The position numbers were made by a program, and so were the translations under genes. From assembly GCF_002259605.1 (NCBI RefSeq), contig NZ_MWWR01000001.1, positions 1 through 45,762 on the forward strand: 45,762 bases of DNA, written 5' to 3'. Source of the DNA: Pseudoscardovia radai. GTDB taxonomy: Bacteria; Actinomycetota; Actinomycetes; Actinomycetales; Bifidobacteriaceae. Shown here in pieces: positions 20,801 through 30,240 of this stretch. A model generated the notes under the pieces. That model did no database searches, had not been told where the DNA came from, and saw nothing but the letters and a program-made list of their open reading frames with translations. How positions within the stretch are numbered: the stretch's first letter is position 1; the number at the start of each line of letters is the position of its first letter.

Positions 20801-23800
20801 CGACCGTGGACTCCAAGGGTCTCGTGACGATGCTCAAGGCCGGCACGGCCACGATCATCGCCAAGACCCCCAACGGCAAGTCCGCGTCGGTGACCGTTAC
20901 GGTGACCGGCAAGATCACCCCGGTGGATTCGATCACGGTGTCTCCGTCCTCGCTTGACCTCATGAAGGGCGATACGTCGCAGCTCACCGCCACCATCAAC
21001 CCGACCAACGCCACGGTGAAGACCGTGACCTGGAGCTCCTCGGACGACACCATCGCCTCCGTCGACTCCACGGGTAAGGTGACCGCCAAGAAGGCCGGCT
21101 CCGCCACCATCACCGCCAGCGCGGGCGGCAAGTCCGCCAGCGTCACGGTGACCGTGACGAAGTCCACGAACGACGTCATCTATGTGACGAAGCCGAGTGG
21201 CTGGTCCACGGTGTACGCGTATGTGTACACGGGTTCCGGCACCTCCGCGGCGTCGAACGCGAAGTGGCCTGGCGTGGCTCTGACCCAGATGACGGCCGAC
21301 GATAATTGCGCCAAGTCGGGTACCTATATGTATGAGGTTCCTGACGATCTGGCGTCGGGCGCGAAGGTGATTCTCAGCGATAACGGCAGCGGCACGAACC
21401 GTTACCCGGCCGATATGGTTCCGGGCATGGATTACAACGGCGGCCCTGTGAGCTGGACGAGCGGCTCCACGAGCCTGTCCGACGTGACCTGCACGGCCCC
21501 GACGGTTCCGGTGACCGGTGTGACGATCTCCAAGACGTCTCTGGAGCTGACGGAGGGCCAGAACGGCACCCTGACGGCTTCGGTGACCCCGAGCAACGCG
21601 ACCGACAAGACGATTACGTGGTCGTCTTCGGATGATTCCGTGGCGACGGTGAACGGCGGCATTGTGACGGCTGTGAAGGCCGGCACCGCCACGATCACCG
21701 CGACGTCGTCGAACGGCAAGTCCGCCACCTGCACTGTGACCGTCAAGGCCAAGACGCCGGAGAGGATCGACGTGACCGGCGTGACGATCTCCACGGATTC
21801 CCTGAAGCTTGTCGAGGGCCAGAACGGTACGCTGACGGCTTCGGTGGCTCCGAGCAACGCGACCGATAAGACGATTACGTGGGAGAGCTCCGACGATTCC
21901 GTGGCGACGGTGAACGGCGGCATTGTGACGGCTGTGAAGGCCGGCACCGCCACGATCACCGCGACGTCGTCGAACGGCAAGACCGCCACCTGCACCGTCA
22001 CCGTGACGCCTGCCTCCGTCGAGCCCACCGCCGTGACCGTGACCCCGGCGACGAATAACGTCACCGTCGGTTCCGCCACGCAGCTGATCGCCACGCTCAC
22101 CCCGAGCAACGCGACCACCACCCTGACGTGGAAGTCCTCCGATCCGTCCGTGATCAGAGTGGACTCCAACGGTCTTGTAATCGCCGTCGGCAAGGGTACG
22201 GCCCAGGTGATTGCGGAGACCGCGAACGACAAGTATGCCTTCGTGAAGTTCAACGTCTCCGACGCGCAGCAGAACGTCGCGGTCCAGAGCGTGACCCTCC
22301 CGAGCGAGACGAACGCCATGTACACGGGCGACACGCTCCAGCTGTCCGCCACGGTTCTCCCGCAGAACGCCACCGATAAGTCGCTGACGTGGAAGTCCTA
22401 CGACGAGAACGTCGTGTCCGTCGACCAGAACGGTCTGCTGACCGCCAAGGCCGAGGGCCAGACCGTCGTCACGGTGACGTCCAACTCCGACCAGACCAAG
22501 TACGCGTACACGACGGTGAACGTCACGAACAAACCGTCCACGGTCGTCGATCCGACGGGTGTGACGCTTGATCGCTCGTCGCTCGACCTCACGGTCGGCG
22601 GCGCGGCGACGCTGACCGCGACGGTTGCCCCGAGCAACGCTACGAACAAGACCGTCACCTGGTCTTCGACGAACCCGGCCGTCGCCACTGTGTCCAACGG
22701 TGTTGTGACGGCTCGCGCCCAGGGTCAGGCCACCATCATCGTTACGACGGCCAATGGCAAGACGGCTTCCGCCACGGTGAACGTGGCTGCCTCGCAGGTG
22801 ACCGTTGATCCGACCGGCGTGACGCTTGACAAGGCGAGCATGTCCCTGACCGCAGGTGATACGGCGACGCTGACCGCCACCGTGTCTCCGAGCAACGCCA
22901 CGAACAAGGCCGTCACCTGGAAGTCCAACAGCCCGTCGGTGGCTGTGGTCGACCAGAACGGTACTGTGACGGCTCTCAAGGACGGCACCGCCCTCATCAC
23001 CGTCACCACGGCGAACAACCTTTCCGCGACGTGCTATGTCTCGGTGAAGCCCGCTGCGGTGGAGGTCACGGGTGTGTCCGTGAGCCCGAGGAACACGACG
23101 ATCACCGTCGGCGACTCCGCGGCCCTCACGGCTGCGGTGTCCCCGTCCAATGCCACGAACAAGTCCGTGACGTGGAAGAGCAGCAACCCGTCCGTCGCCA
23201 CGGTTGACGCGAACGGCGTCGTGACCGGTCTCACCACCGGTACCGCCATCATTACCGCCACGACGTCGAACGGCAAGACGGATAGCGTCGCAGTCACGGT
23301 TATCCCTGTGAGCCAGAACAAGCCGGTCACCGGCGTGTCCATCAGCCCGAGCAACCCGACCGTGACCGTCGGTGGCACCACCACGCTGACCGCCAACATC
23401 ACCCCGTCCGACGCCACGAACAAGACCGTGACCTGGACCAGCGGCAACCCGTCCGTCGCCACCGTGAACAACGGCGTCGTGACCGGTGTCTCCGCCGGCA
23501 CCTCCACCATCTATGCCACTGCGTCGAACGGTGTGAAGGATCAGGTGACCGTGACGGTGAATGCCGCCACGGTTCCGGTGCAGTCGATCTCCGTCAACCC
23601 GTCCCAGCTGACGCTCACCGTTGGTGAGAAGCAGCAGGTGACCGCGACGGTGTATCCGGCAAACGCCACCGACCAGACGCTCAACTGGGTTTCCAGCAAG
23701 TCCACCGTCGCCTCGGTCGGCCAGGACGGTACGATCACGGCCCTCTCCGCCGGTGATGCGACCATCACGGTCTACAACATCGCCAGCGGCACGATTGCGT

Positions 23801-24240
23801 CCGTGTCCGTGACCGTGAATCCGGCCCAGGGCGTCAAGATGGAGCGTCTGTACAACCCGAATTCGGGCGAGCACCTCTTCTCGAAGGACCAGAACGAGAT
23901 CAGGATTCTCACCAGGATCGGTTGGACGGACGAGGGCGAGGCCTGGACGGCTCCGACGACGGGCACCCCGGTGTACCGCCTGTACAATCCGAACACCGGC
24001 GAGCATCATTACACGCTCAATAATGCCGAGGTCAAGGGGCTGACGGATGCCGGCTGGACGAACGAGGGCATTGGCTGGTACTCGGCGCCTGAGTCGACCG
24101 GCATTCCGGTGTACCGCGTGTACAACCCGAACGCCGCTCAGTTCTCGCACCACTACACGACCAACCAGCAGGAGATGCTGGACCTCGTTAGCAAGGGCTG
24201 GAACTACGAGGGCATCGGCTGGTACGGCGTGAAGGAGTAG
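17815..24240 (+). CDS. Giant secreted GH13 alpha-amylase 1: GH13-(CBM74-like)-2xBig_2-CBM26-9xBig_2-DUF5648-like repeats
   Basis: 2141 residues, secreted (signal peptide ~1-42). It should cut alpha-1,4 links of starch outside the cell. The GH13 domain (~50-450) has all four conserved regions: VDVVANH (D164), GFRYDAAKH (nucleophile D248), GEVL (acid/base E283) and WVESHDN (D352). This pattern resembles subfamily 28, with B. subtilis AmyE. Residues ~616-935 form a separate module starting ITIDGDLSDWDSSMKIAQGAANDDPRVY, which I read as CBM74, known from resistant-starch amylases. Two Big_2 domains (~940-1118) precede a CBM26 (~1120-1228, IYVTKPSGWSTVYAYVY), nine more Big_2 follow, and three ~45-residue RLYNPNSGEH/GWTDEG repeats close the protein (2007-2141). 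There is no LPXTG or C-terminal membrane anchor, so retention, if any, would depend on the last repeats. The next two genes are paralogues. Confidence 0.93.
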   Translation: MEGKSWRANLATKAVGILAAVATLVTGGVISAATTAQTASASTVLTTSRDATLGNASFEAAREQYGLTEEMKDGNTLHAWMWSFNTIKNNMADIAAAGYTSIQTEPVLKCKQNTANGMKFADNWWYVYQPINNDSIGNFVVGSEDDFKAMTAEAHKYGVRIIVDVVANHMTSDWDAIESGRWKDKSLYHGGGDSYKIQNNEWGDRYKITHKALLGLWDINSNDTRPGEYMQETLRKLVADGADGFRYDAAKHIELPGEFSSDSNGSPYWTQILDNGAQYQYGEVLQDSISRDADYAALFNKYSSDGGGVTASGYGYTVRTAITSGNMRASDLQSYADPADPDSVVLWVESHDNYSNEDKLSVPITDDQLKLGWAIVGSRAEGMALFFDRPAGSGGSNAQFTEQTKLGDKGSDLYKSAEVAAVNHFKNQMDGNVEYLHNCGTNADNSKCLMIDRYLNDSNSQNDGTVVVNSSGDYSLSGTTVKLDDGTYTDEVHSGNTITVKGGKITSGTAKNGVNVFYNRGGSVSKHGSVSASPTDSSFKTDTYTINLYAKNAKDLKYTTSEGDSGTFANGDKIIIGSSTDAGDTITVTLTGTDTTEDNAGQPLKATYTYTKLEKGSQQLSSHYSTNAAGFGKKKTITIDGDLSDWDSSMKIAQGAANDDPRVYRENSMWEVPIDLYALYGAYDDNNLYLMWEYTNVQDAVDPGDDYPLSQGVLYKTQNLSQWIAVNTGNSDKIGNGAGLKTGGTVWDNGITYTQDTNRLIEMSTNGSNGPWVYSGDSTGLDSNAMYGPGANATTNTKKSGITMKYGLGILESSVIGIDGAWGTTGNPARKVGDVSSDSSNWVDFNTKGHNSSTMDFHYEIAIPLSELGMDSGSVATNGVSVQVIGTMGLSGMDSLPYDLAENDNADQPDTKSQALNSYEKSDKDEMSAAYACIGSCPNTVHVDPETVTISGSDVSNGTVSRDISSGDVTTQLKAKVGPTGASQSVTWSSSDESVATVDSKGLVTMLKAGTATIIAKTPNGKSASVTVTVTGKITPVDSITVSPSSLDLMKGDTSQLTATINPTNATVKTVTWSSSDDTIASVDSTGKVTAKKAGSATITASAGGKSASVTVTVTKSTNDVIYVTKPSGWSTVYAYVYTGSGTSAASNAKWPGVALTQMTADDNCAKSGTYMYEVPDDLASGAKVILSDNGSGTNRYPADMVPGMDYNGGPVSWTSGSTSLSDVTCTAPTVPVTGVTISKTSLELTEGQNGTLTASVTPSNATDKTITWSSSDDSVATVNGGIVTAVKAGTATITATSSNGKSATCTVTVKAKTPERIDVTGVTISTDSLKLVEGQNGTLTASVAPSNATDKTITWESSDDSVATVNGGIVTAVKAGTATITATSSNGKTATCTVTVTPASVEPTAVTVTPATNNVTVGSATQLIATLTPSNATTTLTWKSSDPSVIRVDSNGLVIAVGKGTAQVIAETANDKYAFVKFNVSDAQQNVAVQSVTLPSETNAMYTGDTLQLSATVLPQNATDKSLTWKSYDENVVSVDQNGLLTAKAEGQTVVTVTSNSDQTKYAYTTVNVTNKPSTVVDPTGVTLDRSSLDLTVGGAATLTATVAPSNATNKTVTWSSTNPAVATVSNGVVTARAQGQATIIVTTANGKTASATVNVAASQVTVDPTGVTLDKASMSLTAGDTATLTATVSPSNATNKAVTWKSNSPSVAVVDQNGTVTALKDGTALITVTTANNLSATCYVSVKPAAVEVTGVSVSPRNTTITVGDSAALTAAVSPSNATNKSVTWKSSNPSVATVDANGVVTGLTTGTAIITATTSNGKTDSVAVTVIPVSQNKPVTGVSISPSNPTVTVGGTTTLTANITPSDATNKTVTWTSGNPSVATVNNGVVTGVSAGTSTIYATASNGVKDQVTVTVNAATVPVQSISVNPSQLTLTVGEKQQVTATVYPANATDQTLNWVSSKSTVASVGQDGTITALSAGDATITVYNIASGTIASVSVTVNPAQGVKMERLYNPNSGEHLFSKDQNEIRILTRIGWTDEGEAWTAPTTGTPVYRLYNPNTGEHHYTLNNAEVKGLTDAGWTNEGIGWYSAPESTGIPVYRVYNPNAAQFSHHYTTNQQEMLDLVSKGWNYEGIGWYGVKE

Positions 24241-24251
24241 TCGATTCCGCT

Positions 24252-24341
24252 CCGGCCCGTATGGGCCGGGCGGTGATCGGTCGCTTCGGCTGATGCCTCT
24301 GGCGGGCGTCGTGAGCTTCCTCCGGGAAGCCCGCGGCGCCC
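24252..24341 (+). terminator. Double stem-loop after amylase 1
   Basis: First stem CCGGCCC-gtat-GGGCCGG (24252-24269). Second, longer imperfect stem GGGCGTCGTGAGCTTCC (24304-24320) with GGGAAGCCCGCGGCGCCC (24324-24341), followed by a short T run. The same 100-nt block recurs almost unchanged after amylase 3, and the second stem also after amylase 2. Confidence 0.75.
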
Positions 24342-24527
24342 GCTTTCGTATTCCGGTGGATCGTGCGGGGAAGGCGGCGCGCGCCATCGTGCCCGCGCCA
24401 TCGTTTCCGCCCCGCCATCGTCTTCGCCATCGTGTTTCCGCCTTTTCGAACGCCTGCCTCGAACCCTTCCGCCGCACCACCCCTCGAACGCCTCTCGAAA
24501 ACCGCCGGAAGGCTTGCAATCACGGGA
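24342..24527. other. Intergenic stretch with clustered GCCATCGT repeats
   Basis: About 190 nt between the amylase 1 terminator and the amylase 2 promoter. The octamer-like string gccatcgt recurs four times between about 24381 and 24432 (cgcgccatcgtgcc, cgcgccatcgtttcc, ccgccatcgtcttc, cgccatcgtgtttcc). No gene is seen. Confidence 0.55.
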
Positions 24528-24587
24528 GTTGGACTATAGGCCCACATTGGGTAAAATGGATACGCTTATGGCTTCCGGGAGTCCAAC
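24528..24587 (+). promoter_or_regulatory. Amylase 2 promoter flanked by an 8-bp inverted repeat
   Basis: -35 TTGGAC (24529-24534), a 17-bp spacer and -10 TAAAAT (24552-24557) make one of the clearest promoters in the window. GTTGGACT (24528-24535) covers the -35 and its exact inverse AGTCCAAC lies 52 bp downstream (24580-24587), roughly five helical turns, which would allow a looped repressor. The -10 context TGGGTAAAAT recurs upstream of the fourth giant gene (36367-36376). The predicted leader is about 175 nt. Confidence 0.65.
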
Positions 24588-24739
24588 GGAGTGAATGGAT
24601 TCCCTCGAACGGATCGCAGTCGCCGTCCCCGACCTCAGTGTGGAGATAGCGCCGGCTGCCGGTCCGCCTTCCCCCTGTTCGTTCTTCCGAGAAGTCCCGG
24701 CATCAGAGAAATCACGGTCTCATTCGGAAGGAACCGGAA

Positions 24740-27700
24740 ATGGGAGATAGAAACAAGTGGCGCGTCGGCGTCAGCCGGAGGATCTGTGCGTTCCTCGCGG
24801 CCCTCGCCACGCTGTTCACCGCCGGCATCGTCGCGGCGTCCCTGCCCCAGACGCAGGCGAGCGCGGCCACCGGCACCAGCTATGACAGGACGCTGGGCAA
24901 TGCGTCGTTCCAGGCGGCGCGGCAGAAATACGGCCTGGCGGAGAACATGAGGGAGGGCGCGACCCTCCATGCCTTCGAATGGTCGTTCAAGACCATCGAG
25001 GAGAACATCCCCGACATCGCGGCGGCCGGCTACACCTCCGTGCAGACGGAGCCGATCCAGAAGATCAAGGACAACCGCAAGCTCGGCACGGGCAACTGGT
25101 ACCTCAACTGGTACTACGTCTACCAGCCGGTCGACATGTCCATCGGCAACTACGTGGTCGGCTCGGAGGACGATTTCAAGGAACTGTGCGAGACCGCGCA
25201 TAAGTACGGCGTGCGCATCATCGTGGACGTGGTGGCGAACCACTTCACGTCCGACTTCGATGTGATCGCCGACCGCTGGCGCAACAAGAGCTACTTCCAT
25301 GAAGACAAGCAGATCTCCGATTACAACAATCGCGAGGACTGCACGCAGCACAAGCTGTCCGGCCTGTGGGATCTCAACACGCAGGACCCGACCGTGACGC
25401 AGGGCATGGCTGACCTGCTCAAGCAGATGGTGGCCGACGGCGCCGACGGCTTCCGTTATGACGCGGCCAAGCATATCGAGCTGCCCGACGAGGTGTTCGG
25501 CGGCAAGACGTCGAATTACTGGAACACGATCCTTCCCAACGGCGCGCAATACCAGTACGGCGAGGTCCTCGAGGACGCGAACGTGCGCGAGGCCGATTAC
25601 GCGGATCTGTTCTGGAACAGCTCCACCGGCAAGGGCGGCATCACCGATTCCAGCTTCGGTCACGAAGTGCGCAACGGCGTGCAGCACGGCTCCCTGTCCG
25701 CGAGCCACTTCACGCAGCACAACAAGGTGACTGAAGACAAGAGCGTCAACTGGGTTGAGTCCCACGATAACTTCGCCAATGGCGAGGCCAACATCCCGCA
25801 GGAGCTCGACGACGAGTGGATCATGTACGGCTGGGCCGGCATCACCGCGCAGAAGAACGGCATGACTCTCTTCTTCGACCGTCCGTACAAGGATGGCGGC
25901 ACCTACGGCACCGGCGGCAAGGGCACCTACGGCAACGGCAGCGGCCCCTTCACCGAGAACTCGAAGCTGGGCGACGCCGGCGACGACATGTGGAAGGATC
26001 CGCGAATCGTAGCCGTCAACCACTTCCGCAACTCCATGATCGGCGAGAACTCGAACGTCTCCAACTGTGGCGACGACCTGTGCCTCATGGTCGAGCGCTA
26101 CGCCGGCTCCTCCGCGCAGGACGGCGTCGTGGTGGCGAATGCCAACGGCAGCGACAAGAGCCTGGCCGGAACCTCCACCAAGCTCGCGAACGGCACCTAC
26201 AAGGACGAGGTCACCGGCAGCACGCTGACCGTCTCCGGCGGCACCATCACGTCCGGCACGGTCAAGGCCAAGTCCGTGGCCGCCTTCTCGAACAAGACGC
26301 GCAACCCCATCGTCTCCACCGCCGAGGCCTACCCGAACAAGGGCACGATTCCCGGCACGTCGAAGAAGATCACCCTGCGCGCCTACCAGGCCACGAACAC
26401 CACGTATTCCGTGTCCGACGGCCAGTCCGGCTCCTATAAGGACGGCGACGTCATCACCATCGGCGCCAACGCCTCCGGCGGCGACGTCATCACCGTGACC
26501 GTCAAGGGCACGGCGGCCGACGGCTCGAGCATCGAGCACACGTATTCGTATGTGAAATTCGGCGACCCTACATGGGACCCGAGCGACGGCACCGAAAGCC
26601 CCTGTGACAAGTACTGCGTGACGTATCTGCAGAAGAACGGCTGGAACGCCGACACCTACATCGACGCCGAGGAACCGAATTTCACCGGCAGCCGCAGCAG
26701 GGTGCAGCCGACCGGCGTCACGATTTCCGGCGACGATGTTTCGAACGGCACCGTGACGCGCGATATCTCCACGGGCAATGACACGACCCGCCTCAAGGCG
26801 ACCGTCGCGCCAGAAGGCGCCAGCCAGACCGTGACGTGGTCGAGCTCCGACGAGTCCGTGGCCTCCGTCGATTCCACCGGCACCGTGACGATGCTCAAGG
26901 CCGGCACGGCCACGATCACCGCCACCACCACGAACAGCCTCAGCGCCTCCGTCACTGTGACGGTGACGGGCCAGGTGACCCCGGTCGAATCGGTGTCCGT
27001 GACGCCGACGAGCCTCGACATGCTCAAGGGCGACACGGCGCAGCTGACCGCCACCGTGGCCCCGAGCAACGCGACGGTCAAGCGCATCACGTGGTCGAGC
27101 TCCGACTCCTCCGTGGCCTCCGTTGACTCCACCGGCAAGGTGACGGCCGTCAAGCGCGGCACCGCCACCATCACCGCGACGTCGAATAACGGCAAGACCG
27201 TCACGGTGCCTGTCACCGTCACCTCCGCCGTGAACAACATCATCTACGTGACGAAGCCGAGTGGCTGGAGCACGGTGTACGCGTATGTGTACGCGAACGG
27301 CGGCAAGACGCAGAACGCGGCATGGCCCGGCGTTGCTCTGACGCAGATGACCTCCGACGATTCCTGCGCCAAGTCCGGCACCTATATGTACGAGGTGCCA
27401 GATGATCTGGCCGAGGACTCGCAGGTGATCTTCAGCGACAAGGGCTCCAACCAGTACCCGGCCTCGCGGCAGCCCGGCCTCGCCTACACCGGCGGCGCCG
27501 TGACGTGGGCGAGCGGCCAGTCGAGCTTCACCGACGCCACCTGCACGCCGCCCACGGTTGCCGTCACGTCCGTGACGCTGAACAAGTCCGCGCTGAGCCT
27601 CACCGAGGGCGATTCCGAGACGCTGACCGCCACCGTGGCTCCGAGCAATGCCACGGACAAGACGATTACGTGGTCGTCTTCGGATTCGTCCGTGGCGACG

Positions 27701-30064
27701 GTGAACAACGGTGTGGTGACGGCTGTGAAGGCCGGCACTGCCACGATCACCGCGACGGCGTCGAACGGCAAGTCCGCTTCGGCTACTGTGACCGTGAAGG
27801 CCAAGACGCCGGAGAGGATCGACGTGACCGGCATGACGATTTCCACGGATTCACTGGAGCTTGTGGAGGGCCAGAACGGTACTCTGACGGCTTCGGTGGC
27901 TCCGAGCAACGCGACCGACAAGACGATTACGTGGTCGTCTTCGGATTCGTCCGTGGCGACGGTGAACGGTGGCATTGTGACGGCTGTGAAGGCCGGCACC
28001 GCCACGATCACCGCGAAGTCGTCGAACGGCAAGACCGCCACCTGCACCGTGACCGTGAAGGCCAAGACGCCGGAGAGGATCGACGTGACCGGCGTGACGA
28101 TCTCCACGGATTCCCTGAAGCTTGTCGAGGGCCAGAACGGTACCCTGACGGCTTCGGTGACCCCGAGCAATGCGACCGACAAGACGATTACGTGGAGCTC
28201 TTCGGATGATTCCGTGGCGACGGTGAACAACGGCATCGTGACGGCTGTTAAGGAAGGCGGCGCCATCATCAAGGCCACCGCGTCGAACGGCAAGTATGCG
28301 CAGGCCGTGGTGACTGTCAAGGCCAAGGCGCCGGAAATCGTCGACGTCAAGCAGATCATCGTGCAGCCGGGCACCAGCACCCTGACCGTCGGCGCCAGCC
28401 AGCAGCTGTCCGCCATCGTGCTTCCGAACAACGCCACGAACAAGACCGTGACGTGGAAGAGCAACAACGCATCCGTCGCCATCGTTGACCAGAACGGTCT
28501 GGCGACGGCTGTCGGCGAAGGCAGCACGCAGATCGTCGCCACGTCGGCGGACGGCAAGATCTCCAGCTACGCCACGGTTATCGTGAGCAAGTCGCAGACA
28601 ACCGTCGACGTGACGTCGGTGACGCTGAACAAGTCCGCGCTGGACCTGACCGAGGGCGATTCCGAGACGCTGACCGCCACCGTGGCTCCGAGCAATGCAA
28701 CGGATAAGACGGTGACCTGGCGCTCCTCCGATTCGTCGGTGGCCACGGTGAGCGCGAATGGCACGGTGACGGCTGTGAAGGCCGGCACCGCCACGATTAC
28801 CGCGACGGCGGGTGGCAAGTCCGCCACCTGCACGCTGACGGTGAACCCGGCGACGGTTCCTGTGACCGGCGTGACCGTGAGCCCGGGCAGCGCCAGCGTG
28901 ACCGTTGGCCAGACTACGCAGCTGGCCGCGGTTGTTGCTCCGTCGAATGCGACGAACAAGGCGGTGTCGTGGTACAGCGAGACTCCGTCCGTTGCCACGG
29001 TTGATGCGAATGGTGTGGTGACCGGTGTCAGGGAAGGCACCGCGAGGATCGTCGCTTTCACGTCGAACGGCGTGAGCGGCGCCGCCACGGTGACGGTGTC
29101 TGCCAAGACCACGCCGGTTGTTCCGGTGACCGGCGTGACCGTGAGCCCGGGCAGCGCCAGCGTGACCGTTGGCCAGACTACGCAGCTGGCCGCGACCGTG
29201 GCTCCGTCGAACGCCACGGACAAGACCGTGACGTGGTACAGCGAGACTCCGTCCGTTGCCACGGTTGATGCGAATGGTGTGGTGACCGGTGTCAGGGAAG
29301 GCACCGCGAGGATCGTCGCTTTCACGTCGAACGGCGTGAGCGGCGCCGCCACGGTGACGGTGTCTGCCAAGACCACGCCGGTTGTTCCGGTGACCGGCGT
29401 GACCGTGAGCCCGAGCCGTGCCAGCGTGACCGTTGGCCAGACTACGCAGCTGGCCGCGGTTGTTGCTCCGTCGAACGCCACGAACAAGGCAGTGACATGG
29501 ACGGTTCGCGACCCGGCCATCGCCACGGTGGATACGAACGGCGTGGTGACCGCCCTCACGGTCGGCGCGACGACCGTGACCGTGACTACGGTGGACGGCA
29601 AGAAGAGCGCTTCCGCGCTTGTGCTGGTGACCGCCAAGCCGGTTGTTGAGACGACCGTCAAGATGGAGCGTCTGTACAATCCGAATTCGGGCGAGCACCT
29701 CTTCTCGAAGGATCAGAACGAGATCAGGATTCTCACCAAGATTGGTTGGACCGACGAGGGCTATGCCTGGACGGCTCCGACGACGGGCACCCCGGTGCGC
29801 CGCCTGTACAATCCGAACACCGGCGAGCATCATTACACGCTCGACGAAGCCGAGGTTGCTGGGCTGACGAAGATCGGTTGGACGGACGAGGGCATCGGCT
29901 GGTACTCGGCGCCTGCGTCGACCGGCATTCCGGTGTACCGCATGTACAACCCGAACGCCTCTCAGTTCTCGCACCACTACACGACGGATTGGAACGAGGT
30001 CGACCATCTGTATCGATCCGGCTGGAACCGCGAGGGCACCGGCTGGTACGGCGTGAAGGCGTAA
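24740..30064 (+). CDS. Giant secreted GH13 alpha-amylase 2: GH13-2xBig_2-CBM26-8xBig_2-DUF5648-like repeats
   Basis: 1774 residues with signal peptide (~1-43, cleavage near QASAA). The GH13 domain (~48-455) keeps the catalytic set: VDVVANH (D163), GFRYDAAKH (nucleophile D241), GEVL (acid/base E275) and WVESHDN (D343). It lacks the CBM74-like module of amylase 1; after a beta-rich region (~455-605) comes a short Cys-containing linker (PCDKYCVTYL) and then two Big_2 domains (~655-828). A CBM26 lies at ~832-935, followed by eight Big_2 domains and the three C-terminal RLYNPNSGEH-type repeats (~1640-1774). Big_2 copies six to eight are nearly identical at the DNA level. ATG 24740 follows GGAAGGA (24726-24732) by seven bases. 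Its catalytic domain is more divergent from amylases 1 and 3 than those are from each other, suggesting different substrate preference. Confidence 0.93.
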   Translation: MGDRNKWRVGVSRRICAFLAALATLFTAGIVAASLPQTQASAATGTSYDRTLGNASFQAARQKYGLAENMREGATLHAFEWSFKTIEENIPDIAAAGYTSVQTEPIQKIKDNRKLGTGNWYLNWYYVYQPVDMSIGNYVVGSEDDFKELCETAHKYGVRIIVDVVANHFTSDFDVIADRWRNKSYFHEDKQISDYNNREDCTQHKLSGLWDLNTQDPTVTQGMADLLKQMVADGADGFRYDAAKHIELPDEVFGGKTSNYWNTILPNGAQYQYGEVLEDANVREADYADLFWNSSTGKGGITDSSFGHEVRNGVQHGSLSASHFTQHNKVTEDKSVNWVESHDNFANGEANIPQELDDEWIMYGWAGITAQKNGMTLFFDRPYKDGGTYGTGGKGTYGNGSGPFTENSKLGDAGDDMWKDPRIVAVNHFRNSMIGENSNVSNCGDDLCLMVERYAGSSAQDGVVVANANGSDKSLAGTSTKLANGTYKDEVTGSTLTVSGGTITSGTVKAKSVAAFSNKTRNPIVSTAEAYPNKGTIPGTSKKITLRAYQATNTTYSVSDGQSGSYKDGDVITIGANASGGDVITVTVKGTAADGSSIEHTYSYVKFGDPTWDPSDGTESPCDKYCVTYLQKNGWNADTYIDAEEPNFTGSRSRVQPTGVTISGDDVSNGTVTRDISTGNDTTRLKATVAPEGASQTVTWSSSDESVASVDSTGTVTMLKAGTATITATTTNSLSASVTVTVTGQVTPVESVSVTPTSLDMLKGDTAQLTATVAPSNATVKRITWSSSDSSVASVDSTGKVTAVKRGTATITATSNNGKTVTVPVTVTSAVNNIIYVTKPSGWSTVYAYVYANGGKTQNAAWPGVALTQMTSDDSCAKSGTYMYEVPDDLAEDSQVIFSDKGSNQYPASRQPGLAYTGGAVTWASGQSSFTDATCTPPTVAVTSVTLNKSALSLTEGDSETLTATVAPSNATDKTITWSSSDSSVATVNNGVVTAVKAGTATITATASNGKSASATVTVKAKTPERIDVTGMTISTDSLELVEGQNGTLTASVAPSNATDKTITWSSSDSSVATVNGGIVTAVKAGTATITAKSSNGKTATCTVTVKAKTPERIDVTGVTISTDSLKLVEGQNGTLTASVTPSNATDKTITWSSSDDSVATVNNGIVTAVKEGGAIIKATASNGKYAQAVVTVKAKAPEIVDVKQIIVQPGTSTLTVGASQQLSAIVLPNNATNKTVTWKSNNASVAIVDQNGLATAVGEGSTQIVATSADGKISSYATVIVSKSQTTVDVTSVTLNKSALDLTEGDSETLTATVAPSNATDKTVTWRSSDSSVATVSANGTVTAVKAGTATITATAGGKSATCTLTVNPATVPVTGVTVSPGSASVTVGQTTQLAAVVAPSNATNKAVSWYSETPSVATVDANGVVTGVREGTARIVAFTSNGVSGAATVTVSAKTTPVVPVTGVTVSPGSASVTVGQTTQLAATVAPSNATDKTVTWYSETPSVATVDANGVVTGVREGTARIVAFTSNGVSGAATVTVSAKTTPVVPVTGVTVSPSRASVTVGQTTQLAAVVAPSNATNKAVTWTVRDPAIATVDTNGVVTALTVGATTVTVTTVDGKKSASALVLVTAKPVVETTVKMERLYNPNSGEHLFSKDQNEIRILTKIGWTDEGYAWTAPTTGTPVRRLYNPNTGEHHYTLDEAEVAGLTKIGWTDEGIGWYSAPASTGIPVYRMYNPNASQFSHHYTTDWNEVDHLYRSGWNREGTGWYGVKA
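28862..29653 (+). repeat. 264-bp tandem repeat encoding Big_2 domains, three copies
   Basis: Copies begin at 28862, 29126 and 29390 (gtgaccggcgtgaccgtgagc), exactly 264 bp (88 codons) apart. The first two are nearly identical at the DNA level; the third matches for its first ~80 bp and then diverges. This points to recent in-frame duplication within amylase 2. Confidence 0.8.
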
Positions 30065-30110
30065 CCGGATTGGATTCCGGACGCTGACACTCCACGGGCG
30101 TCCATCCCAC

Positions 30111-30154
30111 GGGCGTCGTGAGCTTCCTTCGGGAAGCCCGCGGCGCCCGTTTTT
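30111..30154 (+). terminator. Terminator after amylase 2
   Basis: GGGCGTCGTGAGCTTCC (30111-30127) pairs with GGGAAGCCCGCGGCGCCC (30131-30148), a long imperfect stem with a TTC loop, followed by GTTTTT. The same stem ends amylases 1 and 3. Confidence 0.85.
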
Positions 30155-30240
30155 GCATGCCTGGAATCTCCCCCCGTACCGGTGTTCTTGGATCGTTCTT
30201 GGATCCGCACCCCCGTTTCGCCAAAAGAGTACGGGTAAAA

